Notes: generated by a model not told the origin, from the letters alone. A stretch of 64,000 bases of DNA from Angustibacter sp. Root456 (GCF_001426435.1 NZ_LMER01000016.1:159902-223901), one strand, 5' to 3'. Positions 29,869 through 38,752 are shown, counted from the stretch's first letter. Made by a program: numbers and translations.

Positions 29869-29898
29869 GCAACCGTTTCGGGGGTCGGCTACGAAGTG
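29869..29898 (+). promoter_or_regulatory. Predicted autoregulatory promoter of the SigK-like gene
   Basis: GCAACC (29869-29874), a 17-base spacer and CGAAGTG (29892-29898). The transcription start would fall at or next to the GTG start codon at 29904, so the mRNA may be leaderless; there is indeed no ribosome site before that codon. The mycobacterial SigK -10 element ends in CGAATA, which is similar. Confidence 0.65.
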
Positions 29899-29903
29899 AG
29901 AGC

Positions 29904-30458
29904 GTGGACGTCGACCCTCTGGGTGCCCGGTTGGCCGCCGGCGACGAGGCAGCACTCGAGGAGTGCTACGCCTCGATCGCGCCGACGGTGCTGGTCTACC
30001 TGCGCCGCCACGTCGGGCCGGACGACGCCGAGGACGTGCTGCAGCGCACCTTCCTCGACGTCTGGCGCGGCGCCAAGCGCTATGACCCGCGGCAGAGCCT
30101 GAGCGGCTGGGTGTTCACCATCGCCCGGCGCCGGGCGATCGACACCCTGCGGGCGCGGCGTCCGGGGGTGGTGAGCGTCGACGTCCTGCGGGACCTGGTG
30201 GGCGACGACGGGCGTGAGGTGGCCGAGCGGTTCGCCTGGGCGGCGGACCTGCGCTCGGCGCTCGCCCGGCTGCCGGCGCACCAGCGGCAGGTGCTGGAGA
30301 TGGCGTACTTCGACGACCTCACGCAGCGCGACATCGCCACTGTCCTGGACGTGCCGCTCGGCACGGTGAAGGCGCGGATGGCGCGAGGCACGAAGGCGTT
30401 GGCAGAGCTGGTCGCCCCGGTGGGGGCCCTGGACGGCAGAGGTGGTGAGGTGTCATGA
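29904..30458 (+). CDS. sigK: ECF sigma factor, SigK-like (ECF19 group)
   Basis: A 184-residue sigma-70 family factor with regions 2 and 4 only. Region 2 shows YLRRHVGPDDAEDVLQRTFL, DVWRGAKRYDP and SGWVFTIARRRAIDTLR. Region 4 shows LARLPAHQRQVLEMAYFDDL, then TQRDIATVLDVPLGTVKARM. The assignment to SigK rests on three things: sequence feel, an overlapping RskA-like anti-sigma gene (ATGA), and a divergent FAS1 gene under an identical predicted promoter. The ECF type is certain; the group less so. GTG at 29904 is the first start that keeps region 2 intact. Confidence 0.85.
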   Translation: MDVDPLGARLAAGDEAALEECYASIAPTVLVYLRRHVGPDDAEDVLQRTFLDVWRGAKRYDPRQSLSGWVFTIARRRAIDTLRARRPGVVSVDVLRDLVGDDGREVAERFAWAADLRSALARLPAHQRQVLEMAYFDDLTQRDIATVLDVPLGTVKARMARGTKALAELVAPVGALDGRGGEVS

Positions 30459-31198
30459 ACGACGGGGGTTTCGAGAACGACTACGACTACGACGGCGATG
30501 GGACGGACGGCGACGAGCTGACCGGCCTGCTGCGCGGCGAGCTGTCGCGTGAGGAGCTGGCGGTCGCCGTCGAGCGGTTGCGCGGGTCGGGCGACGCCCG
30601 CCTCGCGCTGGTCGACACGGTGGCCGCGCACGCTGCGCTGACCGCCGCGGCGCGCACGCTGCGAAGTCCGCTGCGGGTCTCGGGGCCACCGGCGGGTGCG
30701 GAGGCCGCCCTGCCGCCGCTCGAGCTGCCGCGACGCTCGCTGCGCCGTCCGCGCTGGGTAGCGGCCGCGGTGGCCGCGGTGGTCGTTCTCGGGGCCGGCG
30801 TCGGGACCGTCGTCGGGTGGCGAGGACTCTCGGGCACTCCGGCACGCCCACCAGCCGCCGTGCGGTCGGTGACCTTGCAGCCGGTGAGTGCAGCGACGGC
30901 GTCCGGCGAGGTGACGATGGCCGACGAGCCGGCATCGGAGGCGGTACCGCGCACCCGCATGCAGATCACGACGTCGGGTCTCGCGCCGGCCGGCCCGGGC
31001 CGGTTCTACTACGCCTGGCTGTTCGACCCGCAGACCAACAAGATGCTGCCGCTGGGCCTGGTGTCGGCCGGCGGCGCCAACCAGTTCGAGGTGTCGGACG
31101 ACATCGTCGCCCGCTACCACGCCGTCGACATCAGCCTGCAGGACGACAACGGCGACCCGCGGCACTCGGCGACGTCGGTGCTGCGCGCCACCTACTGA
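30455..31198 (+). CDS. rskA: Anti-sigma factor, RskA-like, single-pass membrane
   Basis: A 247-residue protein starting in an ATGA overlap with the sigma gene. The N-terminus is very acidic (FENDYDYDGDGTDGDEL), followed by a helical domain (LLRGELSREELAVAVERLRG) that should bind the sigma factor; no zinc-binding HxxxCxxC is seen. One membrane helix lies at about 109-130 (WVAAAVAAVVVLGAGVGTVV). The outer C-terminal domain has RFYYAWLFDPQTNKMLPLGL, the RskA-type sheet pattern, ending SATSVLRATY. In mycobacteria RskA is cut by Rip1. The PrsW protease 10 kb away is a speculative alternative. Confidence 0.85.
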   Translation: MNDGGFENDYDYDGDGTDGDELTGLLRGELSREELAVAVERLRGSGDARLALVDTVAAHAALTAAARTLRSPLRVSGPPAGAEAALPPLELPRRSLRRPRWVAAAVAAVVVLGAGVGTVVGWRGLSGTPARPPAAVRSVTLQPVSAATASGEVTMADEPASEAVPRTRMQITTSGLAPAGPGRFYYAWLFDPQTNKMLPLGLVSAGGANQFEVSDDIVARYHAVDISLQDDNGDPRHSATSVLRATY

Positions 31199-31200
31199 GT

Positions 31201-31221
31201 CGGGCGCGACGAGCGCGCCCG
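31201..31221. terminator. Stem-loop between the anti-sigma and NlpC/P60 genes
   Basis: CGGGCGCG at 31201-31208 pairs with CGCGCCCG at 31214-31221 around a 5-base loop, two bases after the anti-sigma stop and before the convergent NlpC/P60 stop. Confidence 0.7.
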
Positions 31222-31237
31222 GCTCGGCGGCGGTTGC

Positions 31238-31714
31238 TCAGCGCACGCGGCCGTACCGCACGTGCGAGGTCCAGAGCTTGACGTGCTTGACCCGCGAGCC
31301 CGGCTTGGGCGCGTGCCAGATGTAGCCGTGGCCGGCGTACATCGCCACGTGGTAGACGTGCCGGCCGGAGAAGAAGAACACCAGGTCGCCGGGCCGGCGA
31401 GACGACGCGCGGATGTGCGCGGTCGCCGCCCACTGCTGCTGGGCCGTGCGCGGCAGGCGCTTGCCGATGCGGGCGTACGACCACCGGGTGAGCCCGGAGC
31501 AGTCGAAGGCGTGCGGGCCCTGCGACCCCAGGCGGTAGACCGCACCCTTGCGGGTGGCGGCGACGTGGACGGCGCGCAGGCCCACCACGGTCGGGACGGC
31601 GGCGCTGGCGGCCGGCGCCTCGGCCAGCTGGGGGACGAGGACGGCCGCAGCGAGCGTGAGCACGGCCATCAGGCGGACGAGGACAGGGTGAAGCGAACGC
31701 GCAGTCGCGGTCAT
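31238..31714 (-). CDS. Secreted NlpC/P60 cell-wall hydrolase
   Basis: A 158-residue secreted peptidase that probably cuts peptide stems of peptidoglycan. The signal peptide ends near ASA-A (residue 39). The catalytic domain has the Cys in HAFDCSGLTRWSYARIGKRL, the His in GRHVYHVAMYAG and the third residue His in YIWHAPKPGS. Only about 115 mature residues remain, so it is a bare catalytic domain with no wall-binding module. The ATG has GGAG seven bases upstream, directly after the last stem of a probable c-di-AMP riboswitch, the usual control of such hydrolases in actinobacteria. Confidence 0.9.
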   Translation of the reverse strand: MTATARSLHPVLVRLMAVLTLAAAVLVPQLAEAPAASAAVPTVVGLRAVHVAATRKGAVYRLGSQGPHAFDCSGLTRWSYARIGKRLPRTAQQQWAATAHIRASSRRPGDLVFFFSGRHVYHVAMYAGHGYIWHAPKPGSRVKHVKLWTSHVRYGRVR

Positions 31715-31719
31715 GACAG

Positions 31720-31930
31720 CTCCAGGTCATCGCCTGCGAAGCGGGACCTGTCGGGGTCGGGGACCTGTTCCCCGGTCCGTCGACCGTCGCGTGCGACGGC
31801 GGACGTCCTTACCCCCAAGGGCCGCTCGGCTGAGCCGGCGACCCGCAGTGCTTGGGCGCTCCGTTCCTGCCACCAACGCGTCAGGGTCGACGTCCCTGAC
31901 ACCGTGGCAGGACTCGGCGAAGTGTCAGGC
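31720..31930 (-). ncRNA. Probable c-di-AMP riboswitch (ydaO/yuaA leader)
   Basis: Minus strand. In order it shows TTCGCCGAGTCC (first stem, left side), GGCAGGAACGGAGCGCCCAAG, CCCTTGGGGGTAAGG, a GTCGCACGCGAC stem, then GACCCCGACAGGTCCCGCTT and CGCAGGCGATGACC closing the first stem. These follow the order of ydaO landmarks (GGGGGAACC, GGGGTGAA, ACCCGTCAGCTAACCTCGTAGGCG) with some deviation. The gene downstream encodes a wall hydrolase, the classic target, and the ribosome site abuts the closing stem. The whole gap 31715-32012 is explained by this element, a promoter-like CATACT near 31962 and the CRP-like site. Confidence 0.55.
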
Positions 31931-32002
31931 GCCCCGCCGTTGCGGCGAGGGCTTCAGTATGGCATCGGGGCCTTTCGGCGGGGCCTGAAGTGGTGATTTC
32001 AG

Positions 32003-32016
32003 GTGACCTGGCTCAC
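32003..32016. promoter_or_regulatory. CRP-like site GTGACCTGGCTCAC
   Basis: The same 14-mer as at 17516-17529, with a GTGA-N6-TCAC core. It overlaps the last codons of tesB and lies upstream of the NlpC/P60 leader promoter. In M. tuberculosis the wall hydrolase gene rpfA combines CRP control with a ydaO leader, a similar arrangement. Confidence 0.4.
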
Positions 32017-32924
32017 GCCGGCTGCGGTACGCGCAGCATCCCCTCCTGCGCCACGGTGGCGACGAGCCGGCCGTCGCGGCTGAAGATGCGCCCGGTGCCG
32101 AGGCCGCGCGCGCCGCTCGCCGACGGGCTGGCCTGCACGTAGAGCAGCCACTCGTCGACGCGCACGTCGCGGTGCCACCACATGGCGTGGTCGAGGCTCG
32201 CGGCCTTCAGGCCCTTCGTGGCCCAGGTGACGCCGTGGCGGCGCAGCGCCGACTCCAGCAGGGTGTAGTCGCTGGCGTAGCCCAGCACTGCCCGGTGCAG
32301 CAGCGGGTCGTCCGGCATGGGGGCCGGCGTCCGCATCCACACGGCGTTGGTGGCGCGGCGGTCGGGGTCGGCCTGCCAGTAGACGGGCGCGTCGACGTGG
32401 CGCAGGTCCATCGGCCGGGCCCGCGCCCAGTACTGCGCCACGGGGTGGTCGATGTGGCCCATGATCTCGGCCGTGGTGGGCAGGTCCTCGGGGGCCGGGA
32501 CGTCGGGCATGACGTCCTGGTGGTCGAGTCCGGGGGAGGGGTCCTGGAACGAGGCGATCATCGACAGGATCGGCTGGTCGAACTGGATGGCGTGCACGCG
32601 CCGGGCGCTGAACGACCGCCCGTCCCGCAGCCGCTCGACGGCGAAGGTGATCGGCTCGTTCGAGTCGCCGGGGCGCAGGAAGTAGCCGTGCATCGAGTGC
32701 ACCGGGCGCCCCGCCTGCACCGTGCGTCCGGCCGCCACGAGGGTCTGGCCCAGCACCTGGCCGCCGAAGACCCGGCCGTGCGGCTGGGGCTGGCTGTCGC
32801 CGACGAAGAGATCCTGCCCGCGGTCGTCAGTGCCGGCGTCGCGCAGGTCGAGGACGCCGAGCAAACCACGCAGCAACGCGGCGCCGTCGGGCACGCTGTC
32901 GGTGTCGGCGGTGTGCTCGCTCAC
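32013..32924 (-). CDS. tesB: Acyl-CoA thioesterase II (TesB family)
   Basis: A 303-residue double-hotdog enzyme that splits acyl-CoA into free acid and CoA. Typical segments: GRVFGGQVLGQTLVAAGRTV (first hotdog), VHSMHGYFLRPGDSNEPITF, HAIQFDQPILSMIASFQDPS, then SLDHAMWWHRDVRVDEWLLY with the catalytic Asp, and GRIFSRDGRLVATVAQEGML. The GTG at 32924 overlaps the TetR stop (GTGA) and GGAGG lies upstream. It is therefore cotranscribed with, and probably under control of, that TetR protein, together with the divergent acyl-CoA dehydrogenase operon. Confidence 0.95.
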   Translation of the reverse strand: MSEHTADTDSVPDGAALLRGLLGVLDLRDAGTDDRGQDLFVGDSQPQPHGRVFGGQVLGQTLVAAGRTVQAGRPVHSMHGYFLRPGDSNEPITFAVERLRDGRSFSARRVHAIQFDQPILSMIASFQDPSPGLDHQDVMPDVPAPEDLPTTAEIMGHIDHPVAQYWARARPMDLRHVDAPVYWQADPDRRATNAVWMRTPAPMPDDPLLHRAVLGYASDYTLLESALRRHGVTWATKGLKAASLDHAMWWHRDVRVDEWLLYVQASPSASGARGLGTGRIFSRDGRLVATVAQEGMLRVPQPA

Positions 32925-33580
32925 TGGTCCTCCGGAGGTGCGGGTCGGGCGGGTGCGGCGTCCTGGGGTGCGGCGCCCAGCATGCGCAGCACCAGACTGC
33001 CGTAGAGGCTTGCGACGTCCTGCGGCGACTCCCGCCCGGCCGGGTCGTACCAGCGGGCGACGTCGATGCACAGTGACAGGACGGCGCGCGTGACGCCGTG
33101 CGGGTCGCCGACCGACAGCTCGCCGCGCTCGACGCCGCGGCGCACCTCGCCCTCCACGAGCGACTCGATCGCGCGGCGCCGCTGGGCCACCTGGGCGAGG
33201 TCGTCGGGGGCGAGAGCACCGAGCTCGTACTGGACGACGCGAGCGACCTTGTGGTGCAGCGCGTGCCAGGCGGTGAACGTCTCGACGCAGGTGCGCAGCC
33301 GGGCCGCGGACGACGGCTCGGCGTCGTCCGCCAGCGCCGTCTGGACGAGCTGCAGGGCGGCGTCGTGGCCGAGCAGGCTGACCTGCGCGAGCACGGCAGC
33401 CTTGCTGGGGTAGTGCACGTAGAGGCCGGCGGGCGACAGGCCGGCGCCGAGGGCGATGTCGCGGGTCGTCGTCGCGTGGTAGCCGCGCTCGGCGAAGGTC
33501 TCGATCGCGGCGTCGACGATGCGCCGGGCGGTGTCGGGCATCCCGGCGAAGGCGTCGACGGCGAGGGGTGCGGCGCTCAC
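32921..33580 (-). CDS. TetR-family regulator, probably of CoA-ester catabolism
   Basis: A 219-residue one-component repressor. The helix-turn-helix covers about residues 15-60 (ARRIVDAAIETFAERGYHAT, TTRDIALGAGLSPAGLYVHY, PSKAAVLAQV), followed by an all-helical ligand domain. It is divergent from the acyl-CoA dehydrogenase operon and upstream of tesB. A palindrome resembling the KstR2 operator lies in the gap. It looks like a KstR2- or FadR-type sensor of an acyl-CoA, though the ligand cannot be told. A short disordered C-terminus (APARPAPPEDQ) ends the protein. Confidence 0.9.
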   Translation of the reverse strand: MSAAPLAVDAFAGMPDTARRIVDAAIETFAERGYHATTTRDIALGAGLSPAGLYVHYPSKAAVLAQVSLLGHDAALQLVQTALADDAEPSSAARLRTCVETFTAWHALHHKVARVVQYELGALAPDDLAQVAQRRRAIESLVEGEVRRGVERGELSVGDPHGVTRAVLSLCIDVARWYDPAGRESPQDVASLYGSLVLRMLGAAPQDAAPARPAPPEDQ

Positions 33581-33657
33581 GGCGGCTCCTTCGGCTGCGG
33601 CGCGGTTCGCGAGCAGGGGACGCTTGACAGCGTGCTGACGCCTCGGGACGCTAGCAG

Positions 33658-33677
33658 GTGAGCAAGCGCTTAGTCAC
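33658..33677. promoter_or_regulatory. KstR2-like palindrome, probable TetR operator
   Basis: GTGAGCAAGCGCTTAGTCAC centred on AAGCGCTT. The inner AGCAAGCGCTTAGT fits the KstR2 consensus AnCAAGnnCTTGnT (recalled) in nine of ten fixed positions. It lies 19 bp before the acyl-CoA dehydrogenase start and 78 bp before the divergent TetR start; TTGACA at 33624-33629 could be a -35 element for the former. Confidence 0.55.
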
Positions 33678-33695
33678 CCGTCGAGGAGGTCCCCG

Positions 33696-34841
33696 GTGCG
33701 ACGCACCCTGTTCGGCCCGGAGCACGAGGCGCTGCGCGCCACGGCCCGCGAGTTCCTGCAGCGCCACGTGGTGCCGCACATGGACGAGTTCATCGAGAAC
33801 CGCGGCCTGCCGCGCGAGTTCTGGCTCGAGGCCGGCAAGCAGGGCCTGCTCGGCCTGCACGTGCCTGACGAGTGGGGTGGCGGCGGCAGCGAGGACTACC
33901 TGTTCGGCGTCGTGGTGGCCGAGGAGATCTCGCGCGTCTCGGCGTCCATCTCGTCCTGCGTGGGCATCCACTCGAGCGTGTGCGCGCCGTACCTCGTCGA
34001 GCTCACGACCGACGAGCAGAAGGAGCGCTGGCTGCCGCGGTTCTGCACCGGTGAGCTGCTGTGCGCCATCGCGATGACCGAGCCCAGCGGCGGCTCGGAC
34101 CTCGCGGCGCTCAAGACGACGGCGGTGCGCGACGGCGACGGCTGGATCCTCAACGGCTCGAAGACGTTCATCACCAACGGGTTCAGTGCCGACCTGGTGA
34201 TCGTCGCCGCTCGCACCGACCCCAGCAAGGGGGCCAAGGGCATCACGCTGTTCGGCGTCGAGGCCGGCATGGAGGGCTTCACCCGCGGCCGCAAGCTCGA
34301 CAAGGTCGGGCAGACCGAGTCCGACACCGCCGAGCTGTTCTTCGACAACGTGCGGGTGCCCGACGCGCTGCGCATCGGGCCCGAGGGCAGGGGCTTCATC
34401 GCGATGATGGAGCGGCTCGTGCAGGAGCGGGTCGGCGCCGCCATCGCCAACACGGCGCACGCCTCACAGATCCTCGACGAGACGATCGAGTACGTGAAGC
34501 AGCGGCACGCCTTCGGTCAGCCGGTGGGATCGTTCCAGCACAACAAGTTCAAGGTCGCAGAGCTGAAGACGCAGATTGACGTCACGCAGGCGTTCGTCGA
34601 CCAGTGCGTGCTGGCGCACGCCGCCGGTGAGCTGTCGGCGGCCGACGCCGCGAAGGCCAAGTGGTGGAGCGCGCAGGTGCAGAACGACGTGCTCGACGAG
34701 TGCGTGCAGCTGCACGGCGGCTACGGGTACATGAACGAGTACCGCGTGGCGCGTGCGTGGCGGGACGCCCGAGTCACCAAGATCTGGGCCGGCTCGAACG
34801 AGATCATGAAGGAGCTCATCGGCCGGGACCTCGGGCTGTGA
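33696..34841 (+). CDS. Acyl-CoA dehydrogenase
   Basis: A 381-residue FAD enzyme introducing the alpha-beta double bond into acyl-CoA. Fold landmarks: LFGPEHEALRATAREFLQRH, LLCAIAMTEPSGGSDLAALK (flavin and substrate segment), WILNGSKTFITNGFSADLVI, QRHAFGQPVGSFQHNKFKVA, QLHGGYGYMNEYRVARAWRD and IWAGSNEIMKELIGRDLGL. Length is standard. The pattern is closest to long-chain type dehydrogenases (LcdH/FadE). The GTG follows GAGGAGG. Its stop overlaps the next start, so it leads a four-gene operon of beta-oxidation-type enzymes. Confidence 0.94.
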   Translation: MRRTLFGPEHEALRATAREFLQRHVVPHMDEFIENRGLPREFWLEAGKQGLLGLHVPDEWGGGGSEDYLFGVVVAEEISRVSASISSCVGIHSSVCAPYLVELTTDEQKERWLPRFCTGELLCAIAMTEPSGGSDLAALKTTAVRDGDGWILNGSKTFITNGFSADLVIVAARTDPSKGAKGITLFGVEAGMEGFTRGRKLDKVGQTESDTAELFFDNVRVPDALRIGPEGRGFIAMMERLVQERVGAAIANTAHASQILDETIEYVKQRHAFGQPVGSFQHNKFKVAELKTQIDVTQAFVDQCVLAHAAGELSAADAAKAKWWSAQVQNDVLDECVQLHGGYGYMNEYRVARAWRDARVTKIWAGSNEIMKELIGRDLGL

Positions 34842-35602
34842 ACGTGCCCGTCGACGGCCGGTTCGCCGACAAGGTCGCCATCGTCACCGGAGCCTCGCGC
34901 GGGATCGGGCTGAGCATCGCCGAACGGCTCGTCGCCGAGGGTGCGCGGGTGGTGATCACTGCCCGCAAGCCGGAGGCGCTCGAGGAGGCGGTGACGGCGC
35001 TCGGCGGCCCCGACCGCGCCATCGCCGTGGCCGGCCGCGCCGACGACCCCGACCACCGGGCCGAGGCCGTCGAGCGCGCGGTGCGTGAGCTCGGTGGCCT
35101 CGACCTGCTCGTCAACAACGTGGGGATCAACCCCGTAGCCGGGCCGCTCGTCGACCTCGACCTCGGGGCGGCGCGCAAGATCGCCGAGACCAACCTGGTG
35201 TCGACGCTGGGCTGGACCCAGCTGGCCGTCAAGGCCGGCACGGGGCTGACCGCGGTCGTCAACGTCTCGTCGGTGGCTGGCGTGCAGCCGGCGCCGGGGA
35301 TCGCGTTCTACGGCGCCACGAAGGCCGCCGTCATCTCGCTCACCGAGGCGCTGGCGATCGAGCTGGCGCCGCGCGTGCGGGTCAACGCGGTTGCGCCGGC
35401 CATCATCAAGACGAAGTTCGCCGAGATGCTCTACTCGCACGACGAGTCCGGCGTCGCCGGGCACTACCCGATGGGCCGGCTGGGCGAGCCCGAGGACGTC
35501 GCCGGTGCCGTGTCGTTCCTGCTCTCGGACGACGCCGCCTGGGTCACCGGGCAGACGATCGTGATCGACGGCGGCATCACGAAGTCCGGCGGTCTCGGGT
35601 GA
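34838..35602 (+). CDS. SDR oxidoreductase (FabG-like)
   Basis: A 254-residue classical SDR beginning in a GTGA overlap with the dehydrogenase gene. Motifs: VAIVTGASRGIGLSIAERL, LDLLVNNVGINP, VVNVSSVAGVQ (Ser), FYGATKAAV (Tyr, Lys), VNAVAPAIIKTKFAE, and the C-terminal VTGQTIVIDGG of FabG-type proteins. Probably oxidises a hydroxyacyl-CoA or reduces a ketone intermediate of the same pathway. FabG in fatty-acid synthesis is unlikely given the operon. Confidence 0.92.
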   Translation: MNVPVDGRFADKVAIVTGASRGIGLSIAERLVAEGARVVITARKPEALEEAVTALGGPDRAIAVAGRADDPDHRAEAVERAVRELGGLDLLVNNVGINPVAGPLVDLDLGAARKIAETNLVSTLGWTQLAVKAGTGLTAVVNVSSVAGVQPAPGIAFYGATKAAVISLTEALAIELAPRVRVNAVAPAIIKTKFAEMLYSHDESGVAGHYPMGRLGEPEDVAGAVSFLLSDDAAWVTGQTIVIDGGITKSGGLG

Positions 35603-36636
35603 GCGGCGGGGGCGACGTCGCCGCCGTCCCCGGAAGCATGCGGGCCTGGCAGGTGGTGCGGCACGGTGCGCCGTCCGACGCCTTGGAGCGGCGCGAGGTC
35701 CCTGTGCCGCAGCCGGGAGCGGGTGAGCTGCTGGTGCAGGTCGACGCGTGCGCACTGAACTTCCCGGACGTCCTGCTCGCCGCGGGGCAGTACCAGCTGC
35801 GGCCCGATCTGCCCTTCACTCCGGGCATCGAGCTCGTTGGGCGGGTTGCGGCAGTAGGTGAGTCGGTCGAGGGCTTCGGTGTCGGCGACCGGGTGATCGG
35901 CATGCCACAGCTGCCGCACGGCGCGTTCGCCGACTACGCCATCTTGCCCACGCGCACGGCCTTCGCGGCGCCCGAGGCACTGGACGACGCCCGGGCCGCG
36001 TCGCTGTACGTCGCCTACCAGACCGGCTGGTTCGGGTTGCACCAGCGCGCCCGGCTGCAAGCGGGGGAGACGGTGGTGGTGCACGCCGCGTCGGGCGGCG
36101 TCGGCAGCGCGGCGGTGCAGCTGGCGCAGGCGGCCGGCGCGCGCGTGGTCGCCGTGGTCGGCGGCGAGGCGAAGGCCGAGGTCGCTTGGGCGCTCGGCGC
36201 CGACGAGGTGGTCGACCGCACGCAGTGCGACGGGGCCGACGGGTTGGCCGCGGCGCTCAAGCAGGCCTGCGGCCCGCGGGGCGCCGACGTGGTCTACGAC
36301 CCAGTGGGCGGCGACGCCTTCGCGGCGTCGACGAAGGTCGTGGCCTTCGAGGGCCGCATCGTCGTCGTGGGCTTCACGAGCGGGCGCATCCCGCAGGCGG
36401 CGGCCAACCACCTGCTGATCAAGAACTACAGCGTGCTCGGCCTGCACTGGGGTCGCTACCAGGACGTCGCACCCGAGCTCGTGCGCCAGGCACAGGACGA
36501 CATCAACGAGCTCGTGGCCGCGGGGCTGGTCGAGCCGCTGGTGTCCGAGCGCGTCGGTGCCGACGACGTGCCAGATGCGTTGCAACGCTTGGCTTCCGGC
36601 GCGACAACGGGCCGTGTGGTGGTCGTTCGTGGCTGA
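35599..36636 (+). CDS. NADPH:quinone oxidoreductase-like MDR protein
   Basis: A 345-residue zinc-free medium-chain dehydrogenase. N-terminal GroES-like fold: MRAWQVVRHGAPSDALERRE, CALNFPDVLLAAGQYQLRPD, LPFTPGIELVGRVAAVGESV. Rossmann part: VVVHAASGGVGSAAVQLAQA. Also VVYDPVGGDAF and a C-terminal DALQRLASGATTGRVVV. This is the crotonyl-CoA reductase/quinone reductase branch; enoyl-CoA or enone reduction is possible. Start overlaps the SDR stop by four bases (GTGA). Confidence 0.9.
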   Translation: MSGGGDVAAVPGSMRAWQVVRHGAPSDALERREVPVPQPGAGELLVQVDACALNFPDVLLAAGQYQLRPDLPFTPGIELVGRVAAVGESVEGFGVGDRVIGMPQLPHGAFADYAILPTRTAFAAPEALDDARAASLYVAYQTGWFGLHQRARLQAGETVVVHAASGGVGSAAVQLAQAAGARVVAVVGGEAKAEVAWALGADEVVDRTQCDGADGLAAALKQACGPRGADVVYDPVGGDAFAASTKVVAFEGRIVVVGFTSGRIPQAAANHLLIKNYSVLGLHWGRYQDVAPELVRQAQDDINELVAAGLVEPLVSERVGADDVPDALQRLASGATTGRVVVVRG

Positions 36637-37429
36637 CGTCGGCCCCGGGCTCGAGCTGGCGGGTGCGGGCGTCGTCGTAACCGGTGGCGGCTCGGGGATC
36701 GGAGCTGAGCTGGCGCGGCGGTTCGCCGCTGCGGGAGCGCGCGTCGTCGTGAACGACCTCGACGCCGACGCGGCTCGGGCCGTGGCGGGCGAGGTGGGTG
36801 CCGTCGCCGCGCCCGGCGACGCGGCGTCGGTGGACGGCGTCGCCGCCCTGGTCTCGGCCGCGCGCGACGAGCTCGGCGAGATCGACCTGTTCTGCGCCAA
36901 CGCGGGAGTGGCCGCCACAGGCGGAGTGACGGGCGACGCCGCGGCCACCGAGGCCGACTGGGCGAGCTCGTTCGAGGTCAACGTGCTGGCCCACGTGCGG
37001 GCCGCCCAGGTGCTGCTGCCGCAGTGGCTCGAGCGCGGGCGCGGGCACCTGCTCGTCACTGCCTCGGCTGCCGGCCTGCTCACGATGCTGGGCAGCGCGC
37101 CGTACGCCGTGAGCAAGCACGCGGCCGTGGCGTTCGCCGAGTGGCTGCGCGCGACGTACACCCACCGCGGGATCGTCGTCCAGGCACTGTGCCCGCAAGG
37201 GGTGCGCACCCCGATGCTCGAGGCGTCGGGTGAAGTCGGGCGCGCGCTGCTCGGTGCCGACGCCGTCGACGTCGGTGTCGTTGGAGACGCGGTGCTGGAG
37301 GCGTTGGCGGACGGGCGTTTCCTCGTCCTGCCGCACCCCGAGGTGCACGGCTACCTGCAGGCCAAGGCCGCCGACCCCGACGCCTGGCTCGGTGCGATGA
37401 ACCGCCTCCAGCAGCGCCTGGACCCCTGA
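36629..37429 (+). CDS. SDR oxidoreductase
   Basis: A 266-residue SDR, the last gene of the operon. Motifs: VVVTGGGSGIGAELARRF, DLFCANAGVAATGG, HLLVTASAAGLLTML (Ser), YAVSKHAAVAFAEWL (Tyr, Lys), VVQALCPQGVRTPML. The C-terminus (RFLVLPHPEVHGYLQAKAAD) resembles SDRs next to acyl-CoA dehydrogenases in actinobacteria. Start GTG at 36629 overlaps the preceding stop by eight bases. A long hairpin follows and separates it from the convergent dehydrogenase gene. Confidence 0.9.
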   Translation: MADVGPGLELAGAGVVVTGGGSGIGAELARRFAAAGARVVVNDLDADAARAVAGEVGAVAAPGDAASVDGVAALVSAARDELGEIDLFCANAGVAATGGVTGDAAATEADWASSFEVNVLAHVRAAQVLLPQWLERGRGHLLVTASAAGLLTMLGSAPYAVSKHAAVAFAEWLRATYTHRGIVVQALCPQGVRTPMLEASGEVGRALLGADAVDVGVVGDAVLEALADGRFLVLPHPEVHGYLQAKAADPDAWLGAMNRLQQRLDP

Positions 37430-37441
37430 CCCTGCGCCCTA

Positions 37442-37509
37442 CCGGCAAATTCCCCGGAACTTGTACGCCTGGGACCCCTGCAAGCGACGAAATCCGGGGA
37501 TTTTGCCGG
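37442..37509. terminator. 17-bp stem-loop between convergent CoA genes
   Basis: CCGGCAAATTCCCCGGA at 37442-37458 pairs with 37493-37509 with one mismatch, around a 34-base loop. The AT-containing arms stand out from the GC-rich surroundings. It ends three bases before the stop of the minus-strand dehydrogenase gene. Confidence 0.7.
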
Positions 37510-37511
37510 CG

Positions 37512-38741
<1,230 letters not shown>

Positions 38742-38752
38742 GGTGGTCCTCC

